A DNA stretch of 64,000 nt from Chitinophagales bacterium. GTDB lineage: Bacteria > Bacteroidota > Bacteroidia > Chitinophagales > Chitinophagaceae. A program made the translations under genes and the position numbers. The notes under the pieces were generated by a model. The model was not told where the DNA came from, made no database searches, and saw only the letters and a program-made list of their open reading frames with translations. Positions 43,110-53,386 of the stretch are shown here, piece after piece (positions within the stretch are counted from its first letter, which is position 1; the number at the start of each line of letters is the position of its first letter). The DNA lies in contig JACJXP010000001.1 of NCBI GenBank assembly GCA_020636575.1, forward strand, positions 744,001 through 808,000, written 5' to 3'.

Positions 43110-44918
43110 CTAATGCTTGCTTTCATTTGCACCGACCGGTTCTGTTTGCGGAATATACTCACGGCCATCCTTACCATAATCATAAGGCCACCTATGTACT
43201 TCCGGTATTTCACCTTCCCAGTTACCATGACCGGGATTGATCTCTGTTGTCCACTCCAGTGTGTTAGCCCCCCATGGATTCCTTGTTGTTACTTTTCTTC
43301 CTTTAAAGATCGAATAGAAGAAGTTGAATACAAACATCAACTGTACTGCAAATACAATGATAGAAACCACTGTGATCATTTTATCAAGATCTCCAAACTG
43401 GTTAAATGATACCCAGCCACTTTTATCCAGGTACCGACGAGGTATCCCTGCGAGTCCCTGGTAATGCATAGGCCAGAAAATAAGATAGGCGCCTACCATT
43501 GTTACCCAGAAATGCATATAGGCCAGTGTATTATTCATATACCGTCCAAACATTTTCGGGAACCAGTGATATACCCCGGCAAACATGCCGAAGAAAGAAG
43601 CTACACCCATCACAATGTGGAAGTGTGCTACTACAAACATAGTATCATGCAGATGTATATCTATCGTTGAGTTACCCAGGAAGATACCCGTTAAACCACC
43701 GGATATGAATAAGCTCACAAAACCGATGGCAAATAATGTAGCCGGTGTAAAACGGATATTACCCCGCCACAGCGTAGTAAGCCAGTTAAACACTTTAATG
43801 GCCGACGGCACCGCAATCAGCAGTGTTAATAGTACAAACACAGAACCCAGGAATGGATTCAACCCGGTTACAAACATGTGGTGTGCCCAAACAAGGAATG
43901 CCAGGATACAAATTGCAAATAATGACCCTAACATCGCCATATAACCGAAAATCGGTTTTCGGGAGTTCACTGATAATATTTCAGACACCATTCCCATGGC
44001 CGGCAATAAGATGATATATACTTCCGGGTGACCCAGGAACCAGAACAAGTGCTGATACAAAATGGCACTTCCTCCTTCATTGGGTAATATTTCACCATTC
44101 ACCACAATATCACTCAGGTAAAAGCTGGTACCAAGGTTACGATCAAATAATAAAAGAATCGCTCCTGAAAGCAATACAGGGAAAGACAATACACCCAGCA
44201 CGGCTGTAAAGAACATGGCCCAGATCGTAAGCGGCATCCGGGTCATACTCATACCCTTTGTCCGCATATTCAAAATAGTAGAAATATAGTTCAGACCTCC
44301 TAACAGAGATGATACAATAAACATTGCCATGGCAATGAGCCATAGGTCGGTACCGATCTTTTGCCCGTCACCCGCCTGTCTTAATGCACTAAGTGGCGGA
44401 TACATGGTCCATCCTCCCGAAGCAGGTCCGGTATGTACAAAGATGGACGATAGCATTATAACACTTGCCAGGAAGAAAAACCAGTATGAAAGCATATTCA
44501 GGAATGGAGAGGCCATATCTCTTGCACCTACCTGAAGAGGAATAAGCAGATTGGCAAAAGTTCCACTCAAACCTGCAGTTAATACAAAGAACACTAACAC
44601 GGTTCCGTGTATAGTAACCAACCCATAATAAAACTCCGGTTGTATATGCCCACCTGCAGCCCATTTACCAAAAAATGTTTCCAGGATCGGAAAGGTTTGA
44701 TCGGGGTAACCTAATTGTAAGCGAAACAGCACAGAAAATAAACCTCCAATGATGGCCCAAACCATACCGGTAATCAGAAACTGTTTACCGATCGTTTTGT
44801 GATCCATACTAAAGATATACTTCGAAATAAAAGACTGCTCATGATGACCGTGACCATGCTCATGATGAACGGGCATTGCTACAACAGCCCCTGATTGTCC
44901 ATGCGTTACTTCACTCAT
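43110..44918 (-). CDS. ctaD: cytochrome c oxidase subunit I
   Basis: This 602-residue protein has 12 or more helices. Heme/copper ligands are visible: His in TIHGTVLVFF, GHPEVYIILLP (CuB His, the cross-linked Tyr and the A-type Glu), WAHHMFVTG (two CuB His), and VAHFHIVMG (heme a3 and a ligands). The N-terminal tail is His-rich (HHEHGHGHHE), possibly metal-binding. It is the catalytic, proton-pumping subunit of the caa3-like oxidase. Confidence 0.95.
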   Translation of the reverse strand: MSEVTHGQSGAVVAMPVHHEHGHGHHEQSFISKYIFSMDHKTIGKQFLITGMVWAIIGGLFSVLFRLQLGYPDQTFPILETFFGKWAAGGHIQPEFYYGLVTIHGTVLVFFVLTAGLSGTFANLLIPLQVGARDMASPFLNMLSYWFFFLASVIMLSSIFVHTGPASGGWTMYPPLSALRQAGDGQKIGTDLWLIAMAMFIVSSLLGGLNYISTILNMRTKGMSMTRMPLTIWAMFFTAVLGVLSFPVLLSGAILLLFDRNLGTSFYLSDIVVNGEILPNEGGSAILYQHLFWFLGHPEVYIILLPAMGMVSEILSVNSRKPIFGYMAMLGSLFAICILAFLVWAHHMFVTGLNPFLGSVFVLLTLLIAVPSAIKVFNWLTTLWRGNIRFTPATLFAIGFVSLFISGGLTGIFLGNSTIDIHLHDTMFVVAHFHIVMGVASFFGMFAGVYHWFPKMFGRYMNNTLAYMHFWVTMVGAYLIFWPMHYQGLAGIPRRYLDKSGWVSFNQFGDLDKMITVVSIIVFAVQLMFVFNFFYSIFKGRKVTTRNPWGANTLEWTTEINPGHGNWEGEIPEVHRWPYDYGKDGREYIPQTEPVGANESKH

Positions 44919-44979
44919 AATCTTATGTTTTTTCCTTCCGGTACTTCAATTATAACCGAAGGGAAGTATATATAATATT

Positions 44980-46020
44980 TTATTGCTGCACTACTGCAGC
45001 TACCGTTGTTACTGAATCAGTTTTATTAGCCGGGTCCATGGACGGATTAGCAACCAGGTATTGCGGCTTTTTTGCTACCATCCATGCATCAAACTCTTCC
45101 TGTGTTTCCACAACAATAGTGCCCCGCATACTCCAGTGACCCTTTCCGCACATCTGGTCACATGAAATTTCATATACAAAATCCGGGTTCCCGGTTTCTT
45201 CTATCATTTGTTTTGTTGTCTTTGTAGGTGTGAACCACATAGACGTAGGCGTACCCGGTACTGCATCCATTTTCATTCTGAAATGAGCTAAACCCACATC
45301 ATGAATCACATCTTTGGAGCCAATTACCAGGTGTACCGGTTTATTGACCACCAGGTGCATTGACTCACCACTGACATAGATGTCGTCATGATTAGCCGGG
45401 TCTTCCCACAACTGCCCAAGCGGATTGCTCTCTGCATCATTTATTTTCTTAAAATATTTTTTACCCAATACTCCATCTGTACCAGGATAACGGAATTCCC
45501 ATTTGAACTGGCTTCCAACCACTTCCACTACCATTGAATTCTTGGGAGCATTGCCTGTTATCTTAAACCAGTAAAAAATACCAAAACCAACCAGTACAGT
45601 AAGTGTAATAGCCGGAATTACGGTCCAGATCAGTTCCAGTTTATTATTATGCGGATAATAAAACGCTTTACGTTTATCTGATTCCTGGTATTTGTAGGCG
45701 AACCAGAAAAGTGCTATCTGTGTAATAATAAAAACAATGAAGGTAATAGCCAGTGTTACATATAGCATCCTGTCAACCAATACCCCATGATCAGATGCAG
45801 GTGCACCCAATATTTTACCACTAAGTTTTTTATTACAATACCAAACACCAATAAGGCCAAGGATAAGAAATGACAACAGCATAAATCCATTGATCTTATT
45901 GGTTTGCTTCCGGGCTTTTTCTATCCCACGCAAAACCGCCACATATTCACTTGCTTTGGCTATCTGAAATGTGATCAAAAAACCAAGCACCAGGATCGCA
46001 ACGATGAAAAATGTCTGCAT
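44980..46020 (-). CDS. coxB: cytochrome c oxidase subunit II
   Basis: This 346-residue protein has about four N-terminal helices, two more than the classical form, then a periplasmic cupredoxin domain. CuA ligands: His in DVGLAHFRMK, then CDQMCGKGHWSM giving two Cys, His and Met. The usual Glu between the Cys is Gln, but that ligand uses its backbone. No heme c motif is fused, so the electron donor must be a separate cytochrome, plausibly ActE or the ActA heme domain. Confidence 0.93.
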   Translation of the reverse strand: MQTFFIVAILVLGFLITFQIAKASEYVAVLRGIEKARKQTNKINGFMLLSFLILGLIGVWYCNKKLSGKILGAPASDHGVLVDRMLYVTLAITFIVFIITQIALFWFAYKYQESDKRKAFYYPHNNKLELIWTVIPAITLTVLVGFGIFYWFKITGNAPKNSMVVEVVGSQFKWEFRYPGTDGVLGKKYFKKINDAESNPLGQLWEDPANHDDIYVSGESMHLVVNKPVHLVIGSKDVIHDVGLAHFRMKMDAVPGTPTSMWFTPTKTTKQMIEETGNPDFVYEISCDQMCGKGHWSMRGTIVVETQEEFDAWMVAKKPQYLVANPSMDPANKTDSVTTVAAVVQQ

Positions 46021-46062
46021 AATATCTTTTCTGTTTTTCTGTCTTTAAATTTTCTCTCTTAA

Positions 46063-47307
46063 TCAGGTATGATGTATGATACTTTCTTTTACAAAAGGAT
46101 GATTTTTTGCCAGCAGCGGAGCCTTGCTCAATGCTTTACCGGTTACATACATGATCAAACCCACAAATCCTAATGCCACACCAAAATCATATAACATCAA
46201 TGGCACTTTATGTGGCGACGGGCCCGGGAATACCATTTGGAAGAAATCGAGCCAGTGACCAAATAAGATCAGTAATGACATAAATGTTATCGTTGAATAA
46301 TTTCTTTTTGAGCCTCTCTTCATAAGTATCAGCAATGGTGCTATGAAGTTGATGATAAACATCAGCCAGAAGACCCCTTTATAAATACCTTGAGCCCTTG
46401 GGCTGAAGTAAGTGGTCTCTTCCGGAATATTTGCATACCATATAAGCATGAATTGCGAGAACCATAAGTAAGTCCAGAAGATAGAAAAGGCAAACATGAA
46501 TTTACCAATATCATGCAGGTGCTCCTCGTTAGTAAATTCCAGGTACCCGTTGTTTTTCAGGTAAACAACAAACAAACAGATCAATGCCATACCGGCAACA
46601 AATGTGCTGGCAAATGTGTACCAACTGTACATGGTGCTATACCAATGTGCATCAATACTCATTAACCAAAGCCAGGGAACTGAAGACATAACTGTTAATG
46701 CAAAAACAACCAGGTAAAGTGCAGCCCACACAGTATTATTCCAGATGTATTTTTTCGCCTCTTCTCTTGTAGCCAGCGGATTATCATCCAGGCTGCGGGA
46801 AAGTTTCCTCATTTTCCATCCCAGCCATGACCACAAGCCAACAGTAAGAACAGATACGACTGCGAAAAACCCTTTATTTAAAAACCCTTTTTTGAAATTC
46901 AGAATGGCATCATGTTTTACATGTTCTGTATCTGTCCAGTGATAAATAGTATGGTTATTTCCAAAAGCAATTGCCAGTAAGATCGCTAATGTGATCACCC
47001 CGATCACAGGTACTACAGCAGAAATAGCTTCCGGTACACGGCGAAATGCCATTTGCCAGCCACCCCAGGCCAGGGTAGTAGCACAAATGAAGAACATAGC
47101 TGCATTTACTACCAACAGAAAATAAACGCTGTTTTGTAAAAGACTGCCCCAAAAACGGGCATCGCTTATCTTTTTCTCTTCTTCCGTGCCTCCGCTACCA
47201 TGTGTTGAGATGTATAATGCGATGATAGCTATAACACCCAGTGCCATTAAAGCCACAGAAACGGTATTATATCTTTTTGGTACTATGAAGTTCTCTTTAA
47301 ATGACAT
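46063..47307 (-). CDS. actF: alternative complex III subunit F
   Basis: This is a 414-residue membrane protein with ten predicted helices and NrfD/PsrC-like character ('WLMSIDAHWYSTMYSWYTFA'), similar to ActC. In alternative complex III, ActC and ActF are the paralogous quinol-interacting membrane subunits. It is placed between actE and coxB. Confidence 0.88.
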   Translation of the reverse strand: MSFKENFIVPKRYNTVSVALMALGVIAIIALYISTHGSGGTEEEKKISDARFWGSLLQNSVYFLLVVNAAMFFICATTLAWGGWQMAFRRVPEAISAVVPVIGVITLAILLAIAFGNNHTIYHWTDTEHVKHDAILNFKKGFLNKGFFAVVSVLTVGLWSWLGWKMRKLSRSLDDNPLATREEAKKYIWNNTVWAALYLVVFALTVMSSVPWLWLMSIDAHWYSTMYSWYTFASTFVAGMALICLFVVYLKNNGYLEFTNEEHLHDIGKFMFAFSIFWTYLWFSQFMLIWYANIPEETTYFSPRAQGIYKGVFWLMFIINFIAPLLILMKRGSKRNYSTITFMSLLILFGHWLDFFQMVFPGPSPHKVPLMLYDFGVALGFVGLIMYVTGKALSKAPLLAKNHPFVKESIIHHT

Positions 47308-47340
47308 CTTGTTCGTTTATTAAAATAAATTCAATATCAA

Positions 47341-47982
47341 TTATTTGGTTGCTGTGCTATCTGTTGTTACAGTAGCGGGTTTAGCAGCAGCTCCATTCTG
47401 CATCTTTTTTATGTAAGCGATCACTTCCCAACGTTGCTTTACATTCAGTTGTGATGCATAACTACCCATTTGTCCCTTTCCGTATGTAACGGAATGAAAC
47501 ATAGTTCCTTCCGGTAACACTTTCATGTCATCACCCATCAGATTCTTGGGCGCTACAGGGTAAGGACCATCACCTCCTTTCCATAAAGGTCCGTTTCCAT
47601 CCAGTTTGGGTCCGTGACAAATGCCACAGTTCACCAGGTAAAGTCTTTCTGCTTCTGTCATATTAATGCTATCCACAACCAGCGGATTATGTACCGTTCC
47701 TGACTGAGCATAGCCTACTGAATCATTTTTGAAAGGATAAATGAAGAGCATATCACCTCTTGCAATAGTTCCGCTAACCGGTGTGCCGTCGTAATTGATC
47801 CCTTTTTGTTTCAATTGTTCAGTAGATGTATAATAAGTTTCATAAGCCCGGCTATAAGTCATATCAGGCATATAGGCACGGCCTGGGCTGCGCCTAACTC
47901 TATTGCAGCTAAGCATTACTACTGCGACAAACGCTATTGTAACAACCTGAGATATGGTAACCTTTCTTTTCATTCGTATCAT
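47341..47982 (-). CDS. actE: alternative complex III subunit E, monoheme cytochrome c
   Basis: This is a 213-residue lipoprotein (lipobox MLSCNR near residue 26) with one heme site, NCGICHGPKLDG, and a Met ligand candidate in GQMGSYA. It would sit at the periplasmic face and pass electrons from ActA toward the oxidase. It starts 5 bases after actD. Confidence 0.9.
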   Translation of the reverse strand: MIRMKRKVTISQVVTIAFVAVVMLSCNRVRRSPGRAYMPDMTYSRAYETYYTSTEQLKQKGINYDGTPVSGTIARGDMLFIYPFKNDSVGYAQSGTVHNPLVVDSINMTEAERLYLVNCGICHGPKLDGNGPLWKGGDGPYPVAPKNLMGDDMKVLPEGTMFHSVTYGKGQMGSYASQLNVKQRWEVIAYIKKMQNGAAAKPATVTTDSTATK

Positions 47983-47987
47983 TTATT

Positions 47988-48587
47988 TTAATGAACAGCT
48001 TCAGGAGCCTGCTCTTTTTTCTCAAAGCGTTTTGTGTCTTTATCATACCTGCCAAGCCACCAGCCGGTTTCTTTATACTGAACCTGTACTTCTACAGCAC
48101 CCAGGCTTTGCAGAAAGTTCATTGCTTCTGATTCATTGGTTTTATCTGTACACTCCAGCGCCATTACAAATGTGTCGTCTGTTGACCTGGGATTAAAATG
48201 ATCCTTTTTTACAAAAGGGGCCAGTTGACACAAGTAGCAAAAAGTAAGTACCATGCCTACTGCCGCAAACAATACTGTCAACTCAAAACAGATCGGTATC
48301 CATGCCGGCAACGCAAAAAATGGCTTACCTCCAAAGTTGATCGGCCAGTCTCTTGTTAATGCCCAGGTAATAAAACCTACCGCAGTAGCTGTTCCGGTGA
48401 TACCATAAACAAACCCTGCTGTATGCAGGCTGGTATCCCTGAGACCCATAGCAGTATCCAACCCATGAATAGGGAAAGGAGTAAATACATCATGTATTTT
48501 ATAGCCTGCCCTGCGTACTTTCTTCACAGCCGGAAAAAGTACCGCCTCATCATAAAAATTACCCGTTACAAATTTTTTTACAGCCAT
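47988..48587 (-). CDS. actD: alternative complex III subunit D (DUF3341)
   Basis: This 199-residue protein has two helices (GFVYGITGTATAVGFITWAL, PICFELTVLFAAVGMVLTF) and the DUF3341 opening 'GNFYDEAVLFPAVKKVRRAGY'. A cytoplasmic domain flanks the helical pair. It is a structural subunit of the complex. Confidence 0.9.
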   Translation of the reverse strand: MAVKKFVTGNFYDEAVLFPAVKKVRRAGYKIHDVFTPFPIHGLDTAMGLRDTSLHTAGFVYGITGTATAVGFITWALTRDWPINFGGKPFFALPAWIPICFELTVLFAAVGMVLTFCYLCQLAPFVKKDHFNPRSTDDTFVMALECTDKTNESEAMNFLQSLGAVEVQVQYKETGWWLGRYDKDTKRFEKKEQAPEAVH

Positions 48588-48598
48588 TTTATGCTTTT

Positions 48599-50053
48599 TT
48601 ATGCTCCGTGATCATGTCCGTGTTTCTCTCCAAACTCTGATGCTGACTCTTGCTCAATCTCATCCATCTTTTCTTTAAATCCATCCCCGCTTCTCTTCAA
48701 AATATGCTTGATCTCTGCGAGGGCAATAACCGGGAAGAATTTGGAGAAAAGGAAATAACATGTAAAGAATAATCCAAATGTTCCCAGGTAAAAACCAACC
48801 TCCCAGATGGTAGGCGTATAATATGTACTCCATGCACTAGGGAGATAATCCCTGTAAATAGAAGTTACGATGATCACAAAACGTTCGAACCACATACCTA
48901 TGTTCACCAGGATCGACATAAAGAAAGTAACCAGGAGGTTCCTTCTCATTTTCCTGATCCAGAAAATTTGCGGTGATAATACGTTACACCCCATCATGAT
49001 AAAATAGCTCCATCCGTATGGGCTGTTGATGTTTACCCTGTTTTCCATGAATGCAAAATTCTCATACTCATTTGCACCATACCAGGAAATAAACAATTCA
49101 GTCAGGTAAGCGATACCCACAATAGATCCTGTGAGTACGATCACCTTATTCATTACATCAATATGTTCTATAGTAATATATTCTTCTAAGCCCAATACCT
49201 TCCTTGTTACCACCAACAGTGTTTGTACCATTGCAAATCCTGAGAAGATGGCACCCGCAACGAAGTAAGGTGGGAAGATCGTAGTATGCCATCCGGGTAC
49301 TACCGAAGTGGCAAAGTCAAAGGATACGATCGTATGCACTGAAAGTACGAGTGGTGTTGATAAGCCTGCTAACACAAGTGATAAGGCTTCGTGACGTTGC
49401 CAGTGTTTGGTACTACCTGTCCAGCCAAAAGCAGCCACTCCATAAAATGCTTTTCTCCATTTTTGTTTGGCCCTGTCACGCAGTGTAGCCAGATCAGGGA
49501 TCAAACCGGAGTACCAGAATAATAATGAAACAGTGAAATATGTTGAGATCGCAAATACGTCCCAAAGAAGAGGTGAATTAAAGTTTACCCAAAGCGGACC
49601 TCTTGTATTTGGATAAGGCAATACAAAGAAGGCATCCCAAACACGACCCATGTGCCAGATCGGAAACTGTCCGGCACACATTACGGCGAAGATGGTCATG
49701 GCTTCTGCAGCACGGTTTACACCGGTACGCCATCCCTGGCGGAATAAAAGCAAGATCGCTGAGATCAATGTTCCGGCGTGACCGATACCTACCCACCAAA
49801 CGAAGTTGGTGATATCCCAACCCCAACCCACTGTTTTGTTCAGGTTCCACTGGCCGACACCATACATCACCTCCATCGTAACTGATAATATACCGAAGGC
49901 AAGTAATGCAACCGAAACCAAAAATCCGATCCACCAAAGTTTACTTGGCCTGGCTTCAACAGGACGACAAATGTCTTCTGTTACCTGGTGATAATCCTTA
50001 TTACCATCTACCAGCGGCGGCCTTGCCTGTGATTCGTATCTGAGTAATCCCAT
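48599..50053 (-). CDS. actC: alternative complex III subunit C (NrfD-like)
   Basis: This 484-residue integral membrane protein has ten helices. 'WNLNKTVGWGWDITNFVWWVG', shown in part as GWGWDITNFVWWVGIGHAG, is the NrfD signature that lies near the quinol site. It would oxidise menaquinol and hand electrons to the iron-sulfur subunit ActB. The C-terminal tail is His-rich (EKHGHDHG). Confidence 0.92.
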   Translation of the reverse strand: MGLLRYESQARPPLVDGNKDYHQVTEDICRPVEARPSKLWWIGFLVSVALLAFGILSVTMEVMYGVGQWNLNKTVGWGWDITNFVWWVGIGHAGTLISAILLLFRQGWRTGVNRAAEAMTIFAVMCAGQFPIWHMGRVWDAFFVLPYPNTRGPLWVNFNSPLLWDVFAISTYFTVSLLFWYSGLIPDLATLRDRAKQKWRKAFYGVAAFGWTGSTKHWQRHEALSLVLAGLSTPLVLSVHTIVSFDFATSVVPGWHTTIFPPYFVAGAIFSGFAMVQTLLVVTRKVLGLEEYITIEHIDVMNKVIVLTGSIVGIAYLTELFISWYGANEYENFAFMENRVNINSPYGWSYFIMMGCNVLSPQIFWIRKMRRNLLVTFFMSILVNIGMWFERFVIIVTSIYRDYLPSAWSTYYTPTIWEVGFYLGTFGLFFTCYFLFSKFFPVIALAEIKHILKRSGDGFKEKMDEIEQESASEFGEKHGHDHGA

Positions 50054-50118
50054 AAGTTTATTAATTCCAAATATTAAATCTCTCCCCTCAAGCCTGATTC
50101 ACTTTTTATAGTGATTTT

Positions 50119-53100
50119 TTAATGTTCGCTTTCTTCTACATGTGTTGCTGATGGCAAAGTGCTGTCAGCTTTATGCTCTTCTGACTCATGTCCACCTTCT
50201 TCGTTTCCATGTTCTCCTCCTTCATGACCTCCACCCCAATGCGGATCATCTTCATCCACATTCCTGATCTTGGCCATATAAGTTATATTCGGAAGCACAT
50301 GCAATTGCTCCAGTACATGGAAAGTACGGTTCTTGTTCTCTTCTCTTGTTTTTGCAACAGCACTTGCTTCATCATATACATTTCCGAATACGATCGCATC
50401 GGCTGAGCAAGCCATCTGGCATGCTGTTTTAGCATCACCATCCTGCAACATCCTGTTCTCCTTCTTAGCCTCCAGTTTGGCAGCCTGTAATTTTTGTACG
50501 CAGAAGGAACATTTTTCCATTACACCACGGCTACGTACCGTTACATCAGGATTCAGCACCATACGGGTCACATCATCATTCATTTGCTCAATCACCGAAT
50601 CAAGTTTGCCGACAATTTGCTGATCCCTGTTATTCGGGAAGCTATCTGCTCCGGTATAATCGGCCCAGTTAAATCTTCTTACTTTATAAGGACAGTTGTT
50701 GGCACAATATCTTGTCCCGATACAACGGTTATAAGCCATCTGGTTGATCCCTTCGGAACTGTGGTTAGTTGCTGCAACGGGACAAACATTCTCACAAGGA
50801 GCATTATCACAATGCTGGCAAAGCATCGGCTGGAATACTACTCCTTTCAGGTTATCAGCATCATTTTCATCGGTAATGAAATAACGATCGATGCGCAGCC
50901 AGTGCATATCATGATAGCGTAACACTTCCCGCTTTCCTACAACCGGTACGTTATTCTCTGCATGACAGGCTACCACACAAGCACCACAACCATAGCAGGC
51001 ATTCATATCAATGCTCATTCCCCAGCGCAGTTCTGTCATCCTTGTTTCAGGATCGGGGTATAAAGTGGCATTACCACGGAAATTGCCGCCTGAATTATTA
51101 TAAAAATCTTCTTCTAGTTTATTACTGAAATCAGGAATTACAGTCGGAGAAGCTTTAAATGATTTTAAAGTTGTTTCTCTAACCACTTCCTTACGGTTTT
51201 CGTAAGAGTTATGTTTTTGTGTTTGGGCTATCTTGTATTTATCCCCGGTATTCTCTAAAGTGGCACCACTTACTGCAAAGTCAACTGTTGTTCCATTATA
51301 CTGTACAAGGTCATATACATTTTGGCCTATTCCCGCTGCTGTTACACCTGAAGCATCATTGCGGCCATAACCCACTGCTATTGCAATAGTATCGGCCTGC
51401 ATACCAGGAATAGCTAAAATTGGGAGAATTAAATCCTTGCCGCCAACTGTTATTTTAACCAGTGGTTTTTGCGGATAGTATTCGTAATCATTATTCAACT
51501 TAATACCCAGTTCTTTTGCTTTAGGTATCGAGATCAATGCATAGTTGTCCCAGGTAGCTTTTGATACCGGATCAGGTAACTCCTGTAACCATGGGTTGCC
51601 GGCTTGTGCTCCTGTTCCTATTGAAACCTTTTGATATAATACCACTTCTGTTCCTGAACCCTTTTTAGCAGCTGCAACAGCAGACACAGCCTCTGCCAAT
51701 CCGGCACCGCTGTAAGAACCACCACCAGATGTAGCTTCATCTTCTTTAATACCATTTTGCAGGGCAGCATTGAATCCGTCAGATCCTAACTTACCTGTCC
51801 AGTATTCCCGGAAATAAGTATCATAGTCTGCATCATTACCAGACCATTTCAATAATGATGTTTGGTATGCTCTTGTTTTAAAAAGCGGATGAATTGCGGG
51901 TTGTATAAAACTTGTTACACCAGCTTTTGGCTCAGCATCACCCCAGCTTTCCAGGTAGTGATGTGTTGGAATCGCATACTCACACTGCTCAGTTGTTTCA
52001 TCCATTTTACCATTGAATGAAACAGTGACCTTTACTTTCTTCAGCGCTGCATTGAATTTGGCAGCATTATAATAAGTATAAGATGGATTAGCACCGGCGA
52101 TCATCAAAGTTCCTACCTGGCCGGCTTCCATTTGAGCAACAAGTTCCTCTATCTCACTATCAATACCCTGACGGTAATTTACCGGTTTGCCCCAATCAAT
52201 TGTGGTTCCGTAGGCACCGATCGCATTATTGATCGCATTAACAATGATCTGGATATTTTTATCATTACTTCCACAAACCACTAATGCCTGGCCCTGGTGT
52301 GCTTTAAGATCAGCCGCAGCTTTTCTAATTCCTTCTTCCAGCTTTTCGTCTTTGATCGTCTGAGTTTCTTCAGTACCGTTGATCATACTCAACAGGTCAA
52401 GTGCAACTGCCCCTGTTTCTGACGGACGGTGGGTAAATCTTTCATCTGCATTTGAACCCGTCATACTCAGATGACCTTCGAAATGATAATGCTTACTCAT
52501 TTCAGGGTTCTTCTCATCTATCTTTCTGCCTTTGGAATACCCTTTGGCAAATTCAACCGGGCTTAACCAGGTTCCCAGGAAATCAGCTCCAATACTTACA
52601 ATTACTTTGGCTGCACCAAAATTGTAAGAAGGCAATTTTTTTCCAAAACCGGAGGCTTCATTAGCCAGCAACATTCCGCTGTATGAATCAGCATCATATT
52701 GCACATGTTTTAAGCCTGAATATTTACTGATTATATCTTTTGTAGTAGGTGAAACAATGGTACTTGTCAGCAAAACAGTTGTGCCACCTGCTGCTGTCAT
52801 TGCTTCTGCAATAGCTTTATCTGCCTGTTCAAAAGTGGGGAACTCTTCAAACTTAGCCGGTTCTGTGTCCGTAGCGGCTGCCACTCTATGCTGAGGGTAG
52901 CGCAAACGGTACATATCATAAAGATCCAGCACAGAAGCCTGGCAACGGGCAGAAGTACCTCCGTTAGTAAAGCTGCACAGGTCATTTCCTTCAATTTTGA
53001 TCGGGCGGCCATCTCTTACTTTGGCTAATACAGGTATCACATCGCCATCCTGCACATAAGTAGTAGCATAGTATTTTGCCACTCCAGGAACCATATTCTC

Positions 53101-53346
53101 TGGCTTATTTCCGTAAGGGAACACTTTTCTTTCTGGGATCTTACAACCGGCAGCAATTGCGGCAGCTGCAGTACTAAAACCGAGATACTTTAAAAAATCC
53201 CTGCGGGGAGCTTTTGCATCGAGCAGTCCTTTATCATCAAAACTTTCAAATGGCAGTTCTTCATGAAACTCATCCTGTGCCATCTTTTTAAAATTCTCCG
53301 GGTCGTTAACCTCTCCGAAACTTTGCCAGTATTTGTTTTGGCTCAT
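50119..53346 (-). CDS. actB: alternative complex III subunit B, Fe-S molybdopterin-like
   Basis: This is a 1075-residue fusion. A Tat motif (RRDFLKYLGF, near residue 49) is followed by AIAAGC, which also fits a lipobox. The long middle part resembles a molybdopterin oxidoreductase fold but serves no cofactor in this family. The C-terminal ~300 residues form a four-cluster ferredoxin domain: CYGCGACVVAC, CQHCDNAPCENVCP, CIGTRYCANNCP and CSFCVQK with ACQMACSA. The last ~50 residues are very rich in His, Glu and Gly, an unusual acidic tail. Confidence 0.93.
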   Translation of the reverse strand: MSQNKYWQSFGEVNDPENFKKMAQDEFHEELPFESFDDKGLLDAKAPRRDFLKYLGFSTAAAAIAAGCKIPERKVFPYGNKPENMVPGVAKYYATTYVQDGDVIPVLAKVRDGRPIKIEGNDLCSFTNGGTSARCQASVLDLYDMYRLRYPQHRVAAATDTEPAKFEEFPTFEQADKAIAEAMTAAGGTTVLLTSTIVSPTTKDIISKYSGLKHVQYDADSYSGMLLANEASGFGKKLPSYNFGAAKVIVSIGADFLGTWLSPVEFAKGYSKGRKIDEKNPEMSKHYHFEGHLSMTGSNADERFTHRPSETGAVALDLLSMINGTEETQTIKDEKLEEGIRKAAADLKAHQGQALVVCGSNDKNIQIIVNAINNAIGAYGTTIDWGKPVNYRQGIDSEIEELVAQMEAGQVGTLMIAGANPSYTYYNAAKFNAALKKVKVTVSFNGKMDETTEQCEYAIPTHHYLESWGDAEPKAGVTSFIQPAIHPLFKTRAYQTSLLKWSGNDADYDTYFREYWTGKLGSDGFNAALQNGIKEDEATSGGGSYSGAGLAEAVSAVAAAKKGSGTEVVLYQKVSIGTGAQAGNPWLQELPDPVSKATWDNYALISIPKAKELGIKLNNDYEYYPQKPLVKITVGGKDLILPILAIPGMQADTIAIAVGYGRNDASGVTAAGIGQNVYDLVQYNGTTVDFAVSGATLENTGDKYKIAQTQKHNSYENRKEVVRETTLKSFKASPTVIPDFSNKLEEDFYNNSGGNFRGNATLYPDPETRMTELRWGMSIDMNACYGCGACVVACHAENNVPVVGKREVLRYHDMHWLRIDRYFITDENDADNLKGVVFQPMLCQHCDNAPCENVCPVAATNHSSEGINQMAYNRCIGTRYCANNCPYKVRRFNWADYTGADSFPNNRDQQIVGKLDSVIEQMNDDVTRMVLNPDVTVRSRGVMEKCSFCVQKLQAAKLEAKKENRMLQDGDAKTACQMACSADAIVFGNVYDEASAVAKTREENKNRTFHVLEQLHVLPNITYMAKIRNVDEDDPHWGGGHEGGEHGNEEGGHESEEHKADSTLPSATHVEESEH

Positions 53347-53386
53347 GCTATCAGTTTGATAATTCTTTAATGTTCAATAAAAGGTA

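Noticed and set aside
43585..43944. 119-codon plus-strand frame within ctaD
   Set aside because: It is antisense to the most conserved part of oxidase subunit I and is a coding shadow.
50075..50110. terminator after actB
   Set aside because: The 5-bp TCACT/AGTGA hairpin has its T-tract on the wrong strand for the leftward operon.
50624..51097. possible coding on the opposite strand of actB and of the PQQ gene (several long antisense frames)
   Set aside because: They lack starts, motifs and independent promoters; codon bias of conserved genes produces them.
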